Shown: in pieces, positions 7,162 through 14,369 of the stretch
Layout: each line of letters starts with the position of its first letter
Numbering within the stretch: the first letter of the stretch is position 1
Assembly: GCA_049516155.1 (NCBI GenBank)
Contig: JBEKTJ010000003.1
Location: 62,001-126,000, forward strand
Source: Bog-159 sp049516155
GTDB lineage: Bacteria > Acidobacteriota > Terriglobia > Bryobacterales > Bryobacteraceae
Reading direction: 5' to 3'
DNA length: 64,000 nt
Translations under genes and position numbers: made by a program
Notes under the pieces: generated by a model
Told to the model about the DNA's origin: nothing
The model's database searches: none
The model's input: only the letters and a program-made list of their open reading frames with translations

Positions 7162-9036
7162 ATGCCGTGGAGGCACGATCAGATTTTGCCGCTGCTGCTC
7201 GCCGCGGCTGCCCTGGCAGGGTGCCATGGCTCGCAGGCGCACGGCCGGCAGGTAATCGTGCTGGGCGTCGATGGCATGGATCCGGGTTTCCTGGAGCGGC
7301 ATTGGAGCGACTTGCCCAACGTCGCCCGCCTGCGCGATCAGGGTGGCTTCCGGCGATTGGCCACCACCACGCCTCCGCAGAGCCCAGTGGCCTGGTCCAC
7401 GTTCATCACCGGCCTCGAACCGGCGCAACACGGCATCTTCGACTTCGTGCATCGCGATCCGCGGACGATGCAGCCGTTCTCGTCGATGAGCCGGATCGTC
7501 GAGCCGCGCTTCAAGATCCCGCTTGGCCCGTACGTGTTGCCGCTGTCTTCGGCGCGCGTGGAGACATTGCGGAAAGGCCAGCCGTTCTGGCGCATGTTGT
7601 GGGAGCGCCGCATCCCTGTGACCATCATGCACATGCCCACTAATTTTCCGCCGGAACGGGCGGGCGAGGCAATCGCGGGAATGGGCGTGCCGGACTTGCG
7701 CGGCACCGAAGGCACCTTCACGTCTTATACCGACGATCCGGAGGAAGCCGCGCGGGATGTGCCCGGCGGGCGGATCGTCCAAGTGCAAGCGGAGCATGGC
7801 CGCTACGTGCTGCCGGTGGAAGGACCACCCAACCCGTTGCGCAAGGATCGGCGATTTGCCACGGAGGATCTGGTCGTGGAGGCCGATCCCGAGCGCAACG
7901 CCGCGCGGCTCACGATTGGTGGCGTTGAGGCCATTGTGCAGCAGGGCGAATGGTCGGCATGGCTGCGCGCGGATTTCCCGCTGTTGGGCTGGCTGGCAAG
8001 TGCGCGCGGCATGTTCCGCGTCTATGCCAAGCGGTTTCACCCGCGGCTGGAGCTCTATGTGACGCCGGTCGACATCGATCCGCGCGCACCGGAGTTGCCG
8101 ATCTCCGCGCCTGCGTCGTTCAGCCGCGCGATTGCGGAGGCGATCGGCCCATTCTACACGCAAGGCATCGCAGAAGATACGTCGGCCTATCGCCAGGGCG
8201 TGCTGAACCTGGCGGAGTTTCTGCGGCAGAGCAGCCTGGTGCTTGACGACGAAATGAAGCTGCTGCGCTATTCGCTCGACCACTTTCAAGAGGGGCTGCT
8301 GTTCTTCTACTTCTCGTCGATCGACCAGGGATCGCATATGCTGTGGGGCAAGCACGAGCCGGAGCTGCTGGAGATTTATCGCGCCGTGGACAGCGCGATT
8401 GGCGAGGTTAGGCGGCGATTTCCGCGGGCCGACATTGTGGTGATGTCGGACCATGGCTTCAATTCGTTCGACCGTAGCGTGAATCTGAATACGTGGCTGT
8501 GGGAGAAAGGGTTTCTGGCGCTGCATCGGCCTCCGCGGGGGGGCGATGAAGGCTTCGCGGACGTGGATTGGACCAAGACGCGGGCCTACGCGCTGGGGCT
8601 GAACGGTTTGTATCTGAACATTGCCGGGCGGGAGAAGAGCGGCATTCTGCGGCCGGGGCCGGAGACCGGGGCGGCCATGCGCAGACTGGCGCGCGAGCTG
8701 ACGGGCTTTCGCGATCCGGTGAATGGACGACAGGTGGTGGAAACGGCTCCGGCGACCGGAGCGGCGATGGGTCCGGACATGATCGTGGGCTATGCGCGCG
8801 GGTATCGGGGATCGTGGGAGACCGCGTTGGGGGCGGCGCCGCGGGCCATTCTGGAAGACAATACGGACGTCTGGATCGGCGACCATTGCATCAACGCGGA
8901 GGATGTGCCGGGTGTGCTGTTGAGCAATCGCAGGCTGCGGGCGGAGCGGCCTTCGTTGCGGGATGTGACAGTCTCTATTTTGGGGATGTTTGGGGTGCGT
9001 CCGAGCGGGGCGATGCGCGGGACGAGCGTTTTCTAG
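7162..9036 (+). CDS. alkaline phosphatase-superfamily (type I phosphodiesterase-like) lipoprotein
   Basis: 624 residues from the ATG at 7162, chosen because it gives a lipoprotein leader with lipobox LAGC (about residue 20). The alkaline phosphatase-fold metal sites are recognisable: VLGVDGMDPGF (first Asp), PPQSPVAWSTFITG (nucleophile Ser/Thr region), FSSIDQGSHMLWG (Asp and His) and IVVMSDHGFNSF (Asp-His). GLYLNIAGRE and a late GDHC stretch complete the phosphodiesterase/nucleotide pyrophosphatase pattern. The enzyme should be membrane-anchored on the periplasmic side and hydrolyse a phospho- or phosphonate-ester; the substrate cannot be told. It starts 19 bases after the toxin stop but is unlikely to be functionally linked. 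Confidence 0.85.
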   Translation: MPWRHDQILPLLLAAAALAGCHGSQAHGRQVIVLGVDGMDPGFLERHWSDLPNVARLRDQGGFRRLATTTPPQSPVAWSTFITGLEPAQHGIFDFVHRDPRTMQPFSSMSRIVEPRFKIPLGPYVLPLSSARVETLRKGQPFWRMLWERRIPVTIMHMPTNFPPERAGEAIAGMGVPDLRGTEGTFTSYTDDPEEAARDVPGGRIVQVQAEHGRYVLPVEGPPNPLRKDRRFATEDLVVEADPERNAARLTIGGVEAIVQQGEWSAWLRADFPLLGWLASARGMFRVYAKRFHPRLELYVTPVDIDPRAPELPISAPASFSRAIAEAIGPFYTQGIAEDTSAYRQGVLNLAEFLRQSSLVLDDEMKLLRYSLDHFQEGLLFFYFSSIDQGSHMLWGKHEPELLEIYRAVDSAIGEVRRRFPRADIVVMSDHGFNSFDRSVNLNTWLWEKGFLALHRPPRGGDEGFADVDWTKTRAYALGLNGLYLNIAGREKSGILRPGPETGAAMRRLARELTGFRDPVNGRQVVETAPATGAAMGPDMIVGYARGYRGSWETALGAAPRAILEDNTDVWIGDHCINAEDVPGVLLSNRRLRAERPSLRDVTVSILGMFGVRPSGAMRGTSVF

Positions 9037-9118
9037 ACTAGTGCTATTGGATCATAAACAAAACATTTTGGTGTAGAATTGTTTTGTAGGATCACGCCTA
9101 TCCGCGCCAGGCCCACAA

Positions 9119-9445
9119 GAGAAACGCTTCGCGGCGTATATAGAGGGCCTGGCGACAGCCGCGGGGCACCAAGACCGGCATACCCCTTTGAAGAACTATT
9201 GCAAGGGATTGCTGTTACCCGGTGCGCGCAAGAGCATTGAGCCGATGGCGGGCCGCCTGGATCCTGAGAACACCCGAGTGAAGCGCCAGTCCCTACATCA
9301 TCTGGTGGCGAAGGCGCCATGGAGCGACGAAACACTGCTCGACGAAATGCGCAACCGTGTGTTGCCCACCATGCAGAAACAAGGTCCAGTGGTGGCCTGG
9401 ATCGTGGACGACACCGGGTTTCCAAAGAAGGGCAAAAATATAGTC
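9119..9445 (+). mobile_element. IS701-like transposase fragment
   Basis: The frame reads RFAAYIEGLATAAGH, then YCKGLLLPGARKSIEPMAGR, LHHLVAKAPWSDE and VVAWIVDDTGFPKKGK, the N-terminal quarter of an IS701-family DDE transposase, including the first catalytic Asp region (DDTGF). After KKGK, homology stops and the frame continues in unrelated sequence to a stop at 9484. Full transposases are about 400 residues. No clear start codon or terminal inverted repeat is seen. This is an inactive remnant. Confidence 0.75.
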
Positions 9446-9501
9446 GACTCATCTCCGGGCGAGAACCCTTCTCATGCACCGTAGATGGTGGCGGGAGAAC
9501 T

Positions 9502-9651
9502 TCAGCCGATTCCCAATTCGTCGATCTGTTCGAGGACAGTGCCGCATCGTCTGCAAATCACGGCGTGGCAGTCGCCGCAAACCAACGGGTCGGGGACAGC
9601 CGTGGCGCAAGTGGGGCAATAGAAATCGGTAAGCGGTAGGGTGTCGGCCAT
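9502..9651 (-). CDS. 49-residue zinc-ribbon protein
   Basis: A short frame from an ATG at 9651. The sequence contains four CxxC-type knuckles in close order (CPTC, CGDC, CRRC with HAVI between), enough for a compact double-sided zinc ribbon, and ends LEQIDELGIG. The dense cysteine pattern and the complete start-to-stop frame make it a real small protein, probably a metal-binding adaptor. Role unknown. It lies between an IS fragment and a broken PEGA gene, on the same strand as the latter. Confidence 0.65.
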   Translation of the reverse strand: MADTLPLTDFYCPTCATAVPDPLVCGDCHAVICRRCGTVLEQIDELGIG

Positions 9652-9689
9652 GCCAGGAGCAATTATCTCACGGCATGGCCGATTGATGA

Positions 9690-9835
9690 TTACCCTGCGG
9701 GGTTGGCGTGCACCTCCGTGGTCCTGCCGGGGATCACTTGCACGCGCTCACGGAACAGCATGCGGCCGTTGAGGTCGCGCAATTCCACGTCGTGGCCGCC
9801 CGGCCGAAGCGGGAATTTCTTGGCTTCTCTATTGG
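9690..9835 (-). pseudogene. C-terminal fragment of a PEGA-domain-like protein
   Basis: About 47 codons ending at the TAA at 9690-9692 read FPLRPGGHDVELRDLNGR, then VQVIPGRTTEVHANP. This is the final strand set of a PEGA-type surface domain. Upstream the frame meets a TGA near 9836, so the N-terminal part has been lost. The 247 bases from 9836 to 10082 hold no recognisable gene and probably replaced the missing part. Confidence 0.55.
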
Positions 9836-10082
9836 GTCCACGAAGCCTTCACTCACCTGACCGGCGTTAGGGCCGTACTAATATCCGGCCCGTACCAACC
9901 TGACCATACCAAACCGGGCCCCAACCCAAGCCCCAGACTCCGTCGTACCGGCCGCACCTACCACAAAAACCGCCTCTTGAAACCACCTGTCACCATGGCC
10001 GAGGCCGGAGGCCCCGAATTGATCGAAGCTCGTACCGCACCGCGAACACACTCAATCATTCGATGCGGCAAGCGCCGAACGG

Positions 10083-11243
10083 TCACAATATGGCGGTCTC
10101 TTCCAGCATGCGGCCCTCCGCAAAGCGCTCCAGCCCCAGGTCGCCCGCGTCGAGCAAACTGCTCGCCCCGTGCAGAATCAGATCGGCGGTGATGCGGCCC
10201 GTGGCGGGCGAATGCATCACGCCGTGGCCGCTGAAGCCATTGGCAAAGAAGAGTCCCGGCAAATTCGGAGCGGGACCGATGATGGCATGACGGTCCGGCG
10301 TCACCGCATACAAGCCCGCCCAGGCCCGATGCGGATTCACCTGCAGATCCTCGAAACAAGGTACACGGCCGACGGCGTGCGTCAGAATCTTCTCGATGAA
10401 TGCGGGGTCGAAGGCGGTCTTGAATCCGGGTGTCTCTTCCGGATCGTTCCAGGCCATCAGCAGGCCCAGACCTTCGGGCCGGAAATGGAAGCCGGTGGAC
10501 ATATCGATCACCATCGGCAGACGGTCGGGCAAGCCGGGGAAAGGTTCAGTCGGCACCAGCATGCGGCGCAACGGCACTATGGGAAGATCCACGCCCGCCA
10601 TGTGCGCGACCGACGCGGCCCAGGGTCCGGCCGCGTTCACCACGGTGCGCGCCGCCACGTTGCCGTTGGTGGTGCGCAACCCCGCGACGCCATGCGCATC
10701 CACATCGATGCCGGTGACTTCGACATTGCGCCATAGCCGGACGCCTTGTTCTTCGGCGGCGGCCATAAAGCCTTTCATGACGCTGTAAGGATCTACAAAC
10801 CCGTCCGTGGCGCAGAAACTGCCGCCCAGGATGTCGTCGGAGCGCAATTGCGGCACCCTGTGGACGACCTCCTCGCGGCTGAGCATCTCCACGCCTTGCA
10901 ACCCTAGAGCCACCTGGCGTTCGAAGTTGCGGCTCAGATATTCGAAATGTTGCGGCGCAGTCGCCACGAACATATATCCGTGGGACTTGTACTCCGAGGG
11001 CCGGCCGGTGATTTCTTCAAATGCGGCGAAGATCGGAATCGAGTACAGCGACATGCGAATGTTGACCGTAGTGGCGAATTGCGCGCGCACGCCACCCATG
11101 CTCTTGCCTGTGGAACCCAGGCCTTGTTGGCTTTCGCGTTCGATCACCAATACGTTGCGGCATCCCGCATGCGCCAGATGCCAGGCGATGCTCGATCCCA
11201 CGATGCCGCCGCCGATAATCGCCACGTCTGCCGTTTCGGACAT
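10083..11243 (-). CDS. FAD-dependent oxidoreductase, DAO family (sarcosine/glycine oxidase-like)
   Basis: 386 residues. The N-terminal dinucleotide-binding motif is VAIIGGGIVGSSIAWHLA, followed by an Arg/Glu-containing second strand (VLVIERE). The substrate-side landmarks SMGGVRAQFATTVN and the C-terminal FAD loop FFANGFSGHGVMHSPATGR are typical of the DAO family (sarcosine oxidase, glycine oxidase, FAD-dependent amine dehydrogenases). These enzymes oxidise secondary amines or D-amino acids. GLYAVTPDRHAIIGP is the conserved strand before the last FAD loop. No partner gene reveals the substrate. Standalone, with the AT-rich stretch at 11300-11345 facing the divergent STAS gene. Confidence 0.9.
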   Translation of the reverse strand: MSETADVAIIGGGIVGSSIAWHLAHAGCRNVLVIERESQQGLGSTGKSMGGVRAQFATTVNIRMSLYSIPIFAAFEEITGRPSEYKSHGYMFVATAPQHFEYLSRNFERQVALGLQGVEMLSREEVVHRVPQLRSDDILGGSFCATDGFVDPYSVMKGFMAAAEEQGVRLWRNVEVTGIDVDAHGVAGLRTTNGNVAARTVVNAAGPWAASVAHMAGVDLPIVPLRRMLVPTEPFPGLPDRLPMVIDMSTGFHFRPEGLGLLMAWNDPEETPGFKTAFDPAFIEKILTHAVGRVPCFEDLQVNPHRAWAGLYAVTPDRHAIIGPAPNLPGLFFANGFSGHGVMHSPATGRITADLILHGASSLLDAGDLGLERFAEGRMLEETAIL

Positions 11244-11373
11244 GTGGCTACCATTCTGCCACAGCGGGACGCGAAGTTTGTGAACCTTTTGCCCCGTCCA
11301 ATCGTCTTATAATTTGAAACGTTTTGATCGGTTCAACGCACTATTAAGCAGAGGGTGAGTTGCCGGAGTATGT

Positions 11374-11724
11374 ATGCGCTTTGAGTCCAAAATCATTGAC
11401 GGCGTTTGCATCCTGCGCCTGCAGGGCCGGTTCTTAACCGGCTCCGACGCAGAGCTTTTGTCCGCGCGGAATTTCCTGCAAGAAATCGGGATCTCCAAGG
11501 CTGTTCTCGATTTGAGCGCCGTTCCCTATCTTGATTCGACTGGCTTGGCGTTTGTCGTGGAACTCCACAAATCGCTCGTAAGCCGGGGTGGACAATTATT
11601 TCTGTCGGCTGCCAAGCGGCGGGTCCGCGAAGTCTTGCAGATGACTCGCATCGATGAAATCGTCCCGCTGTTCCAGAATGTGGAGGACGCGGAAGCCGCA
11701 CTCCGCGTGGAAGTGCTGTGCTGA
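11374..11724 (+). CDS. STAS-domain anti-sigma factor antagonist
   Basis: 116 residues forming one STAS domain: GVCILRLQGRFLTG, AVLDLSAVPYLDSTGLAFVV and LFLSAAKRRVREVLQMTRI. The Ser in YLDSTGL is where SpoIIAA-type antagonists are phosphorylated by a cognate anti-sigma kinase; the unphosphorylated form binds the kinase and frees the sigma factor. No kinase or phosphatase lies nearby, so the partner is elsewhere. A small membrane protein gene overlaps its end by seven bases. Confidence 0.88.
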   Translation: MRFESKIIDGVCILRLQGRFLTGSDAELLSARNFLQEIGISKAVLDLSAVPYLDSTGLAFVVELHKSLVSRGGQLFLSAAKRRVREVLQMTRIDEIVPLFQNVEDAEAALRVEVLC

Positions 11725-11909
11725 CGTTTCTGCTGTGGTGCGTGGTGCTGTTCTTCTGTTGGCCGCTGGCGCTGGTGGCGCTGATCTTGTACCCGCTCGT
11801 CTGGCTGCTGTTGCTGCCTTTCCGAATCGTCGGTATAGCGGTCGGGGGCGCGCTGGAGTTGGTGTGGGCGATCGTTACTCTACCGGCGCGTGTCTTGCGG
11901 CGCGTTTAG
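11718..11909 (+). CDS. small hydrophobic membrane protein
   Basis: 63 residues from a GTG overlapping the STAS stop. Almost the whole protein is hydrophobic: two membrane helices (TFLLWCVVLFFCWPLALVAL and IVGIAVGGALELVWAIVTL) and a short basic end (RVLRRV). The overlap suggests coupled translation with the STAS protein. No family recognised; its 3' end runs 35 bases into the methyltransferase remnant on the other strand. Confidence 0.6.
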   Translation: MLTFLLWCVVLFFCWPLALVALILYPLVWLLLLPFRIVGIAVGGALELVWAIVTLPARVLRRV

Positions 11910-12060
11910 GAATCCAGCGCGGAACGTTCCGGCAGTACTCTGCGTACGATTCGCGGTGTGTCCCGCCTCCGCAAATCCGCGCAACCGGAGGGGACGTAAA
12001 CGCCACCGTACCCGGCGCCACGATCATGAAAACCACAGTCTTGACTATGGTCCAGGCCAC
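11875..12060 (-). pseudogene. isoprenylcysteine methyltransferase-like gene reduced to its two ends
   Basis: A 61-codon frame from GTG at 12060. It starts like the first membrane helix of ICMT/NnrU-type methyltransferases (MAWTIVKTVVFMIVAPGTVA) and ends like their C-terminus (ESYAEYCRNVPRWIPK). The roughly 100 residues that should lie between, holding the other membrane helices and the S-adenosylmethionine site, are missing, with the join near residue 33 (ICGGGTH). The reading frame is kept. It cannot be a working enzyme. This is the same kind of in-frame internal loss as the DUF4062/FGE remnant at 566. Confidence 0.6.
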
Positions 12061-12148
12061 CCGGTCTTAGATCACCATACTGACGAATCTGCCGAACGGA
12101 GGAACTCAGGGCCTCTAATTCGCGTATGCTAACGGGTGGAGGACATCT

Positions 12149-12886
12149 GTGAACCGAGCCAAATTCCAATCCGGCTTCCGAGCCAGCGCGTTGCTGGGAG
12201 CAGGCGTCATGCTGGCGCTGCTGACACCGGCTTGCTACGTGAGCACCGACGGTTCGGGAAGTGTCGAGCGCGACTCCCGAACTGTCGATTTGAAAGGCGC
12301 CAAATCAGTCCAGGTGCAGATCGAGATTGGCGCAGGAGAGCTGGTCATGCGCGGCGGCGCGGCGCAGCTTATGGATGCCGACTTCCGCTATCGCGCACGC
12401 GACGGCAAGCCGGAGGTGCAATACGACGTCAACGGTTCTCGCGGCACGCTCAACGTGCGGCAACCCAGCCACCACACCATTGGGAACAACGACAAGAATC
12501 AGTGGGAGCTACGGTTGAACGAGGACGTCCCCATGGACATCAGTGTCAAGATGGGCGCTGGAGAGGGGCGCCTCGAATTAGGCAATACGTCGCTGCACAA
12601 TCTAGACGTCGAAGTGGGCGCAGGTGAGATGAAAGTGGACTTGACCGGCCATCCGCGCGGCGACATGGATGTGCGGGTGCGCGGCGGAGTGGGCGAAGCC
12701 ACCATTCGGCTGCCGCGGCGCGCGCGGTTGGATATCGAAGCGCACGGCGGGATCGGGGAAATCTCGGCGCGCGGTCTTTCGAAGCGTGGCGACCGGTGGG
12801 TGAACGAGCCAGCAGGACAGGCGGACGCCACCATACACGTGAATGTCAACGGCGGGATCGGCCAAATCAATCTGATTTGCGAATGA
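12149..12886 (+). CDS. lipoprotein with toastrack-like (LiaF/DUF4097-type) beta repeats
   Basis: 245 residues from GTG at 12149, with GGAGGAC (12137-12143) placed well for ribosome binding. The lipobox is LTPAC (about residue 27). The body is a run of short beta turns with repeating acid-Gly-Glu patterns (IEIGAGELVMRGG, VKMGAGEGRLELG, VEVGAGEMKVDL, GGVGEATIRL, GGIGEISARG, GGIGQINLI). These resemble the beta-solenoid 'toastrack' of LiaF C-terminal and DUF4097 proteins, which act in envelope stress sensing. It is anchored to the membrane facing the periplasm. No partner gene adjoins it. Confidence 0.8.
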   Translation: MNRAKFQSGFRASALLGAGVMLALLTPACYVSTDGSGSVERDSRTVDLKGAKSVQVQIEIGAGELVMRGGAAQLMDADFRYRARDGKPEVQYDVNGSRGTLNVRQPSHHTIGNNDKNQWELRLNEDVPMDISVKMGAGEGRLELGNTSLHNLDVEVGAGEMKVDLTGHPRGDMDVRVRGGVGEATIRLPRRARLDIEAHGGIGEISARGLSKRGDRWVNEPAGQADATIHVNVNGGIGQINLICE

Positions 12887-12931
12887 AGCGGCGCGGCCAG
12901 GGGACCGCGCGGAACCGTGGCGTCCGCTCCA

Positions 12932-13579
12932 CTATAAAATCGCCACGGCGCGCACGGGCGACCCATCGCGCCCGGTCAATTTGAGCGGCAGTACAACCAG
13001 TTGAAACGGGCCGGCGCCGATGCCCTCGAGGTTTGTCAGGTTCTCCACGATTGGCACGCCGGCGCGCAGCAGAATCCGGTGCGCGGGATATGGCGCGCAA
13101 TCGACGGATGGCATGTCCACCCCCACGAGTTGCACGCCGCAGTCCACCAGAAACTGTGCGGCATCGCCAGCCAGACACGGATGATCGCTGAAGTAGCCCG
13201 GTGTGCCCCACTGTCTTGACCAGCCCGTTTGCAGGATGGCTGCATGCGCGCGGAGGGTCGTCGCGCGACGCCTTTCGATATGTTCGCGGCGGATCTCCCG
13301 TTCGGGACCGACGTTCCGCAGATCGCGCAAATCCCGCAGATCAATGATCCGGGCGGGTCCCACGCACCGATTCAGCGCTACTTGGTCGATGGTTTCCGCG
13401 CCGTTGAAGAAGTGATAGGGCGCGTCCATATGGGTGCCTGTGTGTACGCTGAAATCGATGCGGCTCACGTTCACTGAAGATTCGCCGGAAAGGGTGACGC
13501 GCACCGGGCCGTCGCCCGGGAAGACGGGCGTGCCAGCGTCCACAGGTTGGCTGAGATCGACGATGTGTCCGACGGTCAT
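12932..13579 (-). CDS. cyclase family protein (kynurenine formamidase-like metal hydrolase)
   Basis: 215 residues. The zinc-binding signature HTGTHMDAPYHF (about residues 46-57) is that of the cyclase/KynB family, with supporting VDLSQPVDAGTPVFPGD at the N-terminus and VQLVGVDMPSVDCAPYPAHRILL in the second half. Members hydrolyse N-formylkynurenine or related amides and lactones. No tryptophan-degradation genes adjoin it, so the substrate is open. Near residue 80 an LRDLRDLR repeat (a short DNA duplication) is present and looks harmless. It is divergent from a carbonic anhydrase-like gene. Confidence 0.88.
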   Translation of the reverse strand: MTVGHIVDLSQPVDAGTPVFPGDGPVRVTLSGESSVNVSRIDFSVHTGTHMDAPYHFFNGAETIDQVALNRCVGPARIIDLRDLRDLRNVGPEREIRREHIERRRATTLRAHAAILQTGWSRQWGTPGYFSDHPCLAGDAAQFLVDCGVQLVGVDMPSVDCAPYPAHRILLRAGVPIVENLTNLEGIGAGPFQLVVLPLKLTGRDGSPVRAVAIL

Positions 13580-13612
13580 TCAATATTCGCTATGCTAAAT
13601 GACGGGGCGAAC

Positions 13613-14071
13613 ATGCGAAAAGTTTTACATTTCGACTCGCCGCGGGAGCATTATCATTGCGACGCGGCAGTGGTCTGGTGTTTCGACCACCGCTTTGAGC
13701 TGGTGTTTCACAAGCTGCTCAAGCGCATGGGCATATTGCATGCCGATGCAATTCGCGTGGCGGGTGGGGCCAAGTGCCTGGCCACTCCGGACCCGGAATC
13801 CGAGCGCGAGTTCGTACTGGAGCAGATTCGCAGGTCCATCCGCCTGCACGGCACCGATCGCGTGGCCCTGATGGTGCATTCCGACTGCGGAGCCTACGGA
13901 GGACTGAAGGCTTTCAGCGGCGACGCGCAAGCCGAGGCGCGTCATCACGCGAACGAGTTGCAGCGCGCGGCGGCGTGCCTGCGGCAAGCCTTGCCGGGGG
14001 TTTCGGTGGTGTGCTGCTACGTTGACTTCGAAGGCGTCTGGACGGCAGACGCGGAAGACTCGCCGAACTAA
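13613..14071 (+). CDS. beta-carbonic anhydrase-like protein
   Basis: 152 residues from the ATG at 13613. Upstream in-frame ATGs at 13547 and 13592 are possible, but the first overlaps the divergent cyclase gene. The protein keeps the metal motif set of beta-carbonic anhydrases in order: C-x-D-x-R (CFDHR, about residue 23) and H-x2-C-G (HSDCGAYGG, about residue 90). An EREFVLEQIRRSIRLHG helix lies between. It is shorter than a full enzyme (about 200 residues) and lacks the usual N-terminal arm. It may bind zinc without being an efficient anhydrase. Confidence 0.7.
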   Translation: MRKVLHFDSPREHYHCDAAVVWCFDHRFELVFHKLLKRMGILHADAIRVAGGAKCLATPDPESEREFVLEQIRRSIRLHGTDRVALMVHSDCGAYGGLKAFSGDAQAEARHHANELQRAAACLRQALPGVSVVCCYVDFEGVWTADAEDSPN

Positions 14072-14369
14072 TATAACCCTTACGGGTTTCTCACACATTC
14101 CTTAGAACCACCGCGCTAAGGTGGTGGCTGTTTGGTCCTACATAAACCATCCAAAGATCTAATTGCCGCGATAAGGAGTCTCTATCGGGTATTTATATCT
14201 TGCTTATGCCTTCAACGTCATCGCTTTGCAATACTGGCCTCTACGGAAGGCCATGTTTCCGGGCTAAGACGAAGTACCGCCCTGTTCGCGGCCCAATATC
14301 ATCGCGAGTGGTATCTCCGGGCTACTTGTGGCTCGGCTTGTAAGACCGATCCTTCTTGAGATAAGACAA
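14072..14369. other. intergenic region with one hairpin
   Basis: No gene is supported. A hairpin CCACC-gcgctaa-GGTGG (14108-14124) follows the carbonic anhydrase-like gene and may end its transcript, though no T-run follows. The rest, with AT-rich patches near 14190-14210, presumably carries the promoter of the porin gene; I cannot place it with confidence. Confidence 0.4.

Noticed and set aside
7045..8886. 613-codon minus-strand frame opposite the phosphatase
   Set aside because: Arg/His/Gln-rich composition without any motif; it mirrors a well-supported gene on the other strand.
14108..14124. Rho-independent terminator after the carbonic anhydrase-like gene
   Set aside because: The hairpin has only five base pairs and no T-run follows, so it is mentioned only as a hairpin.
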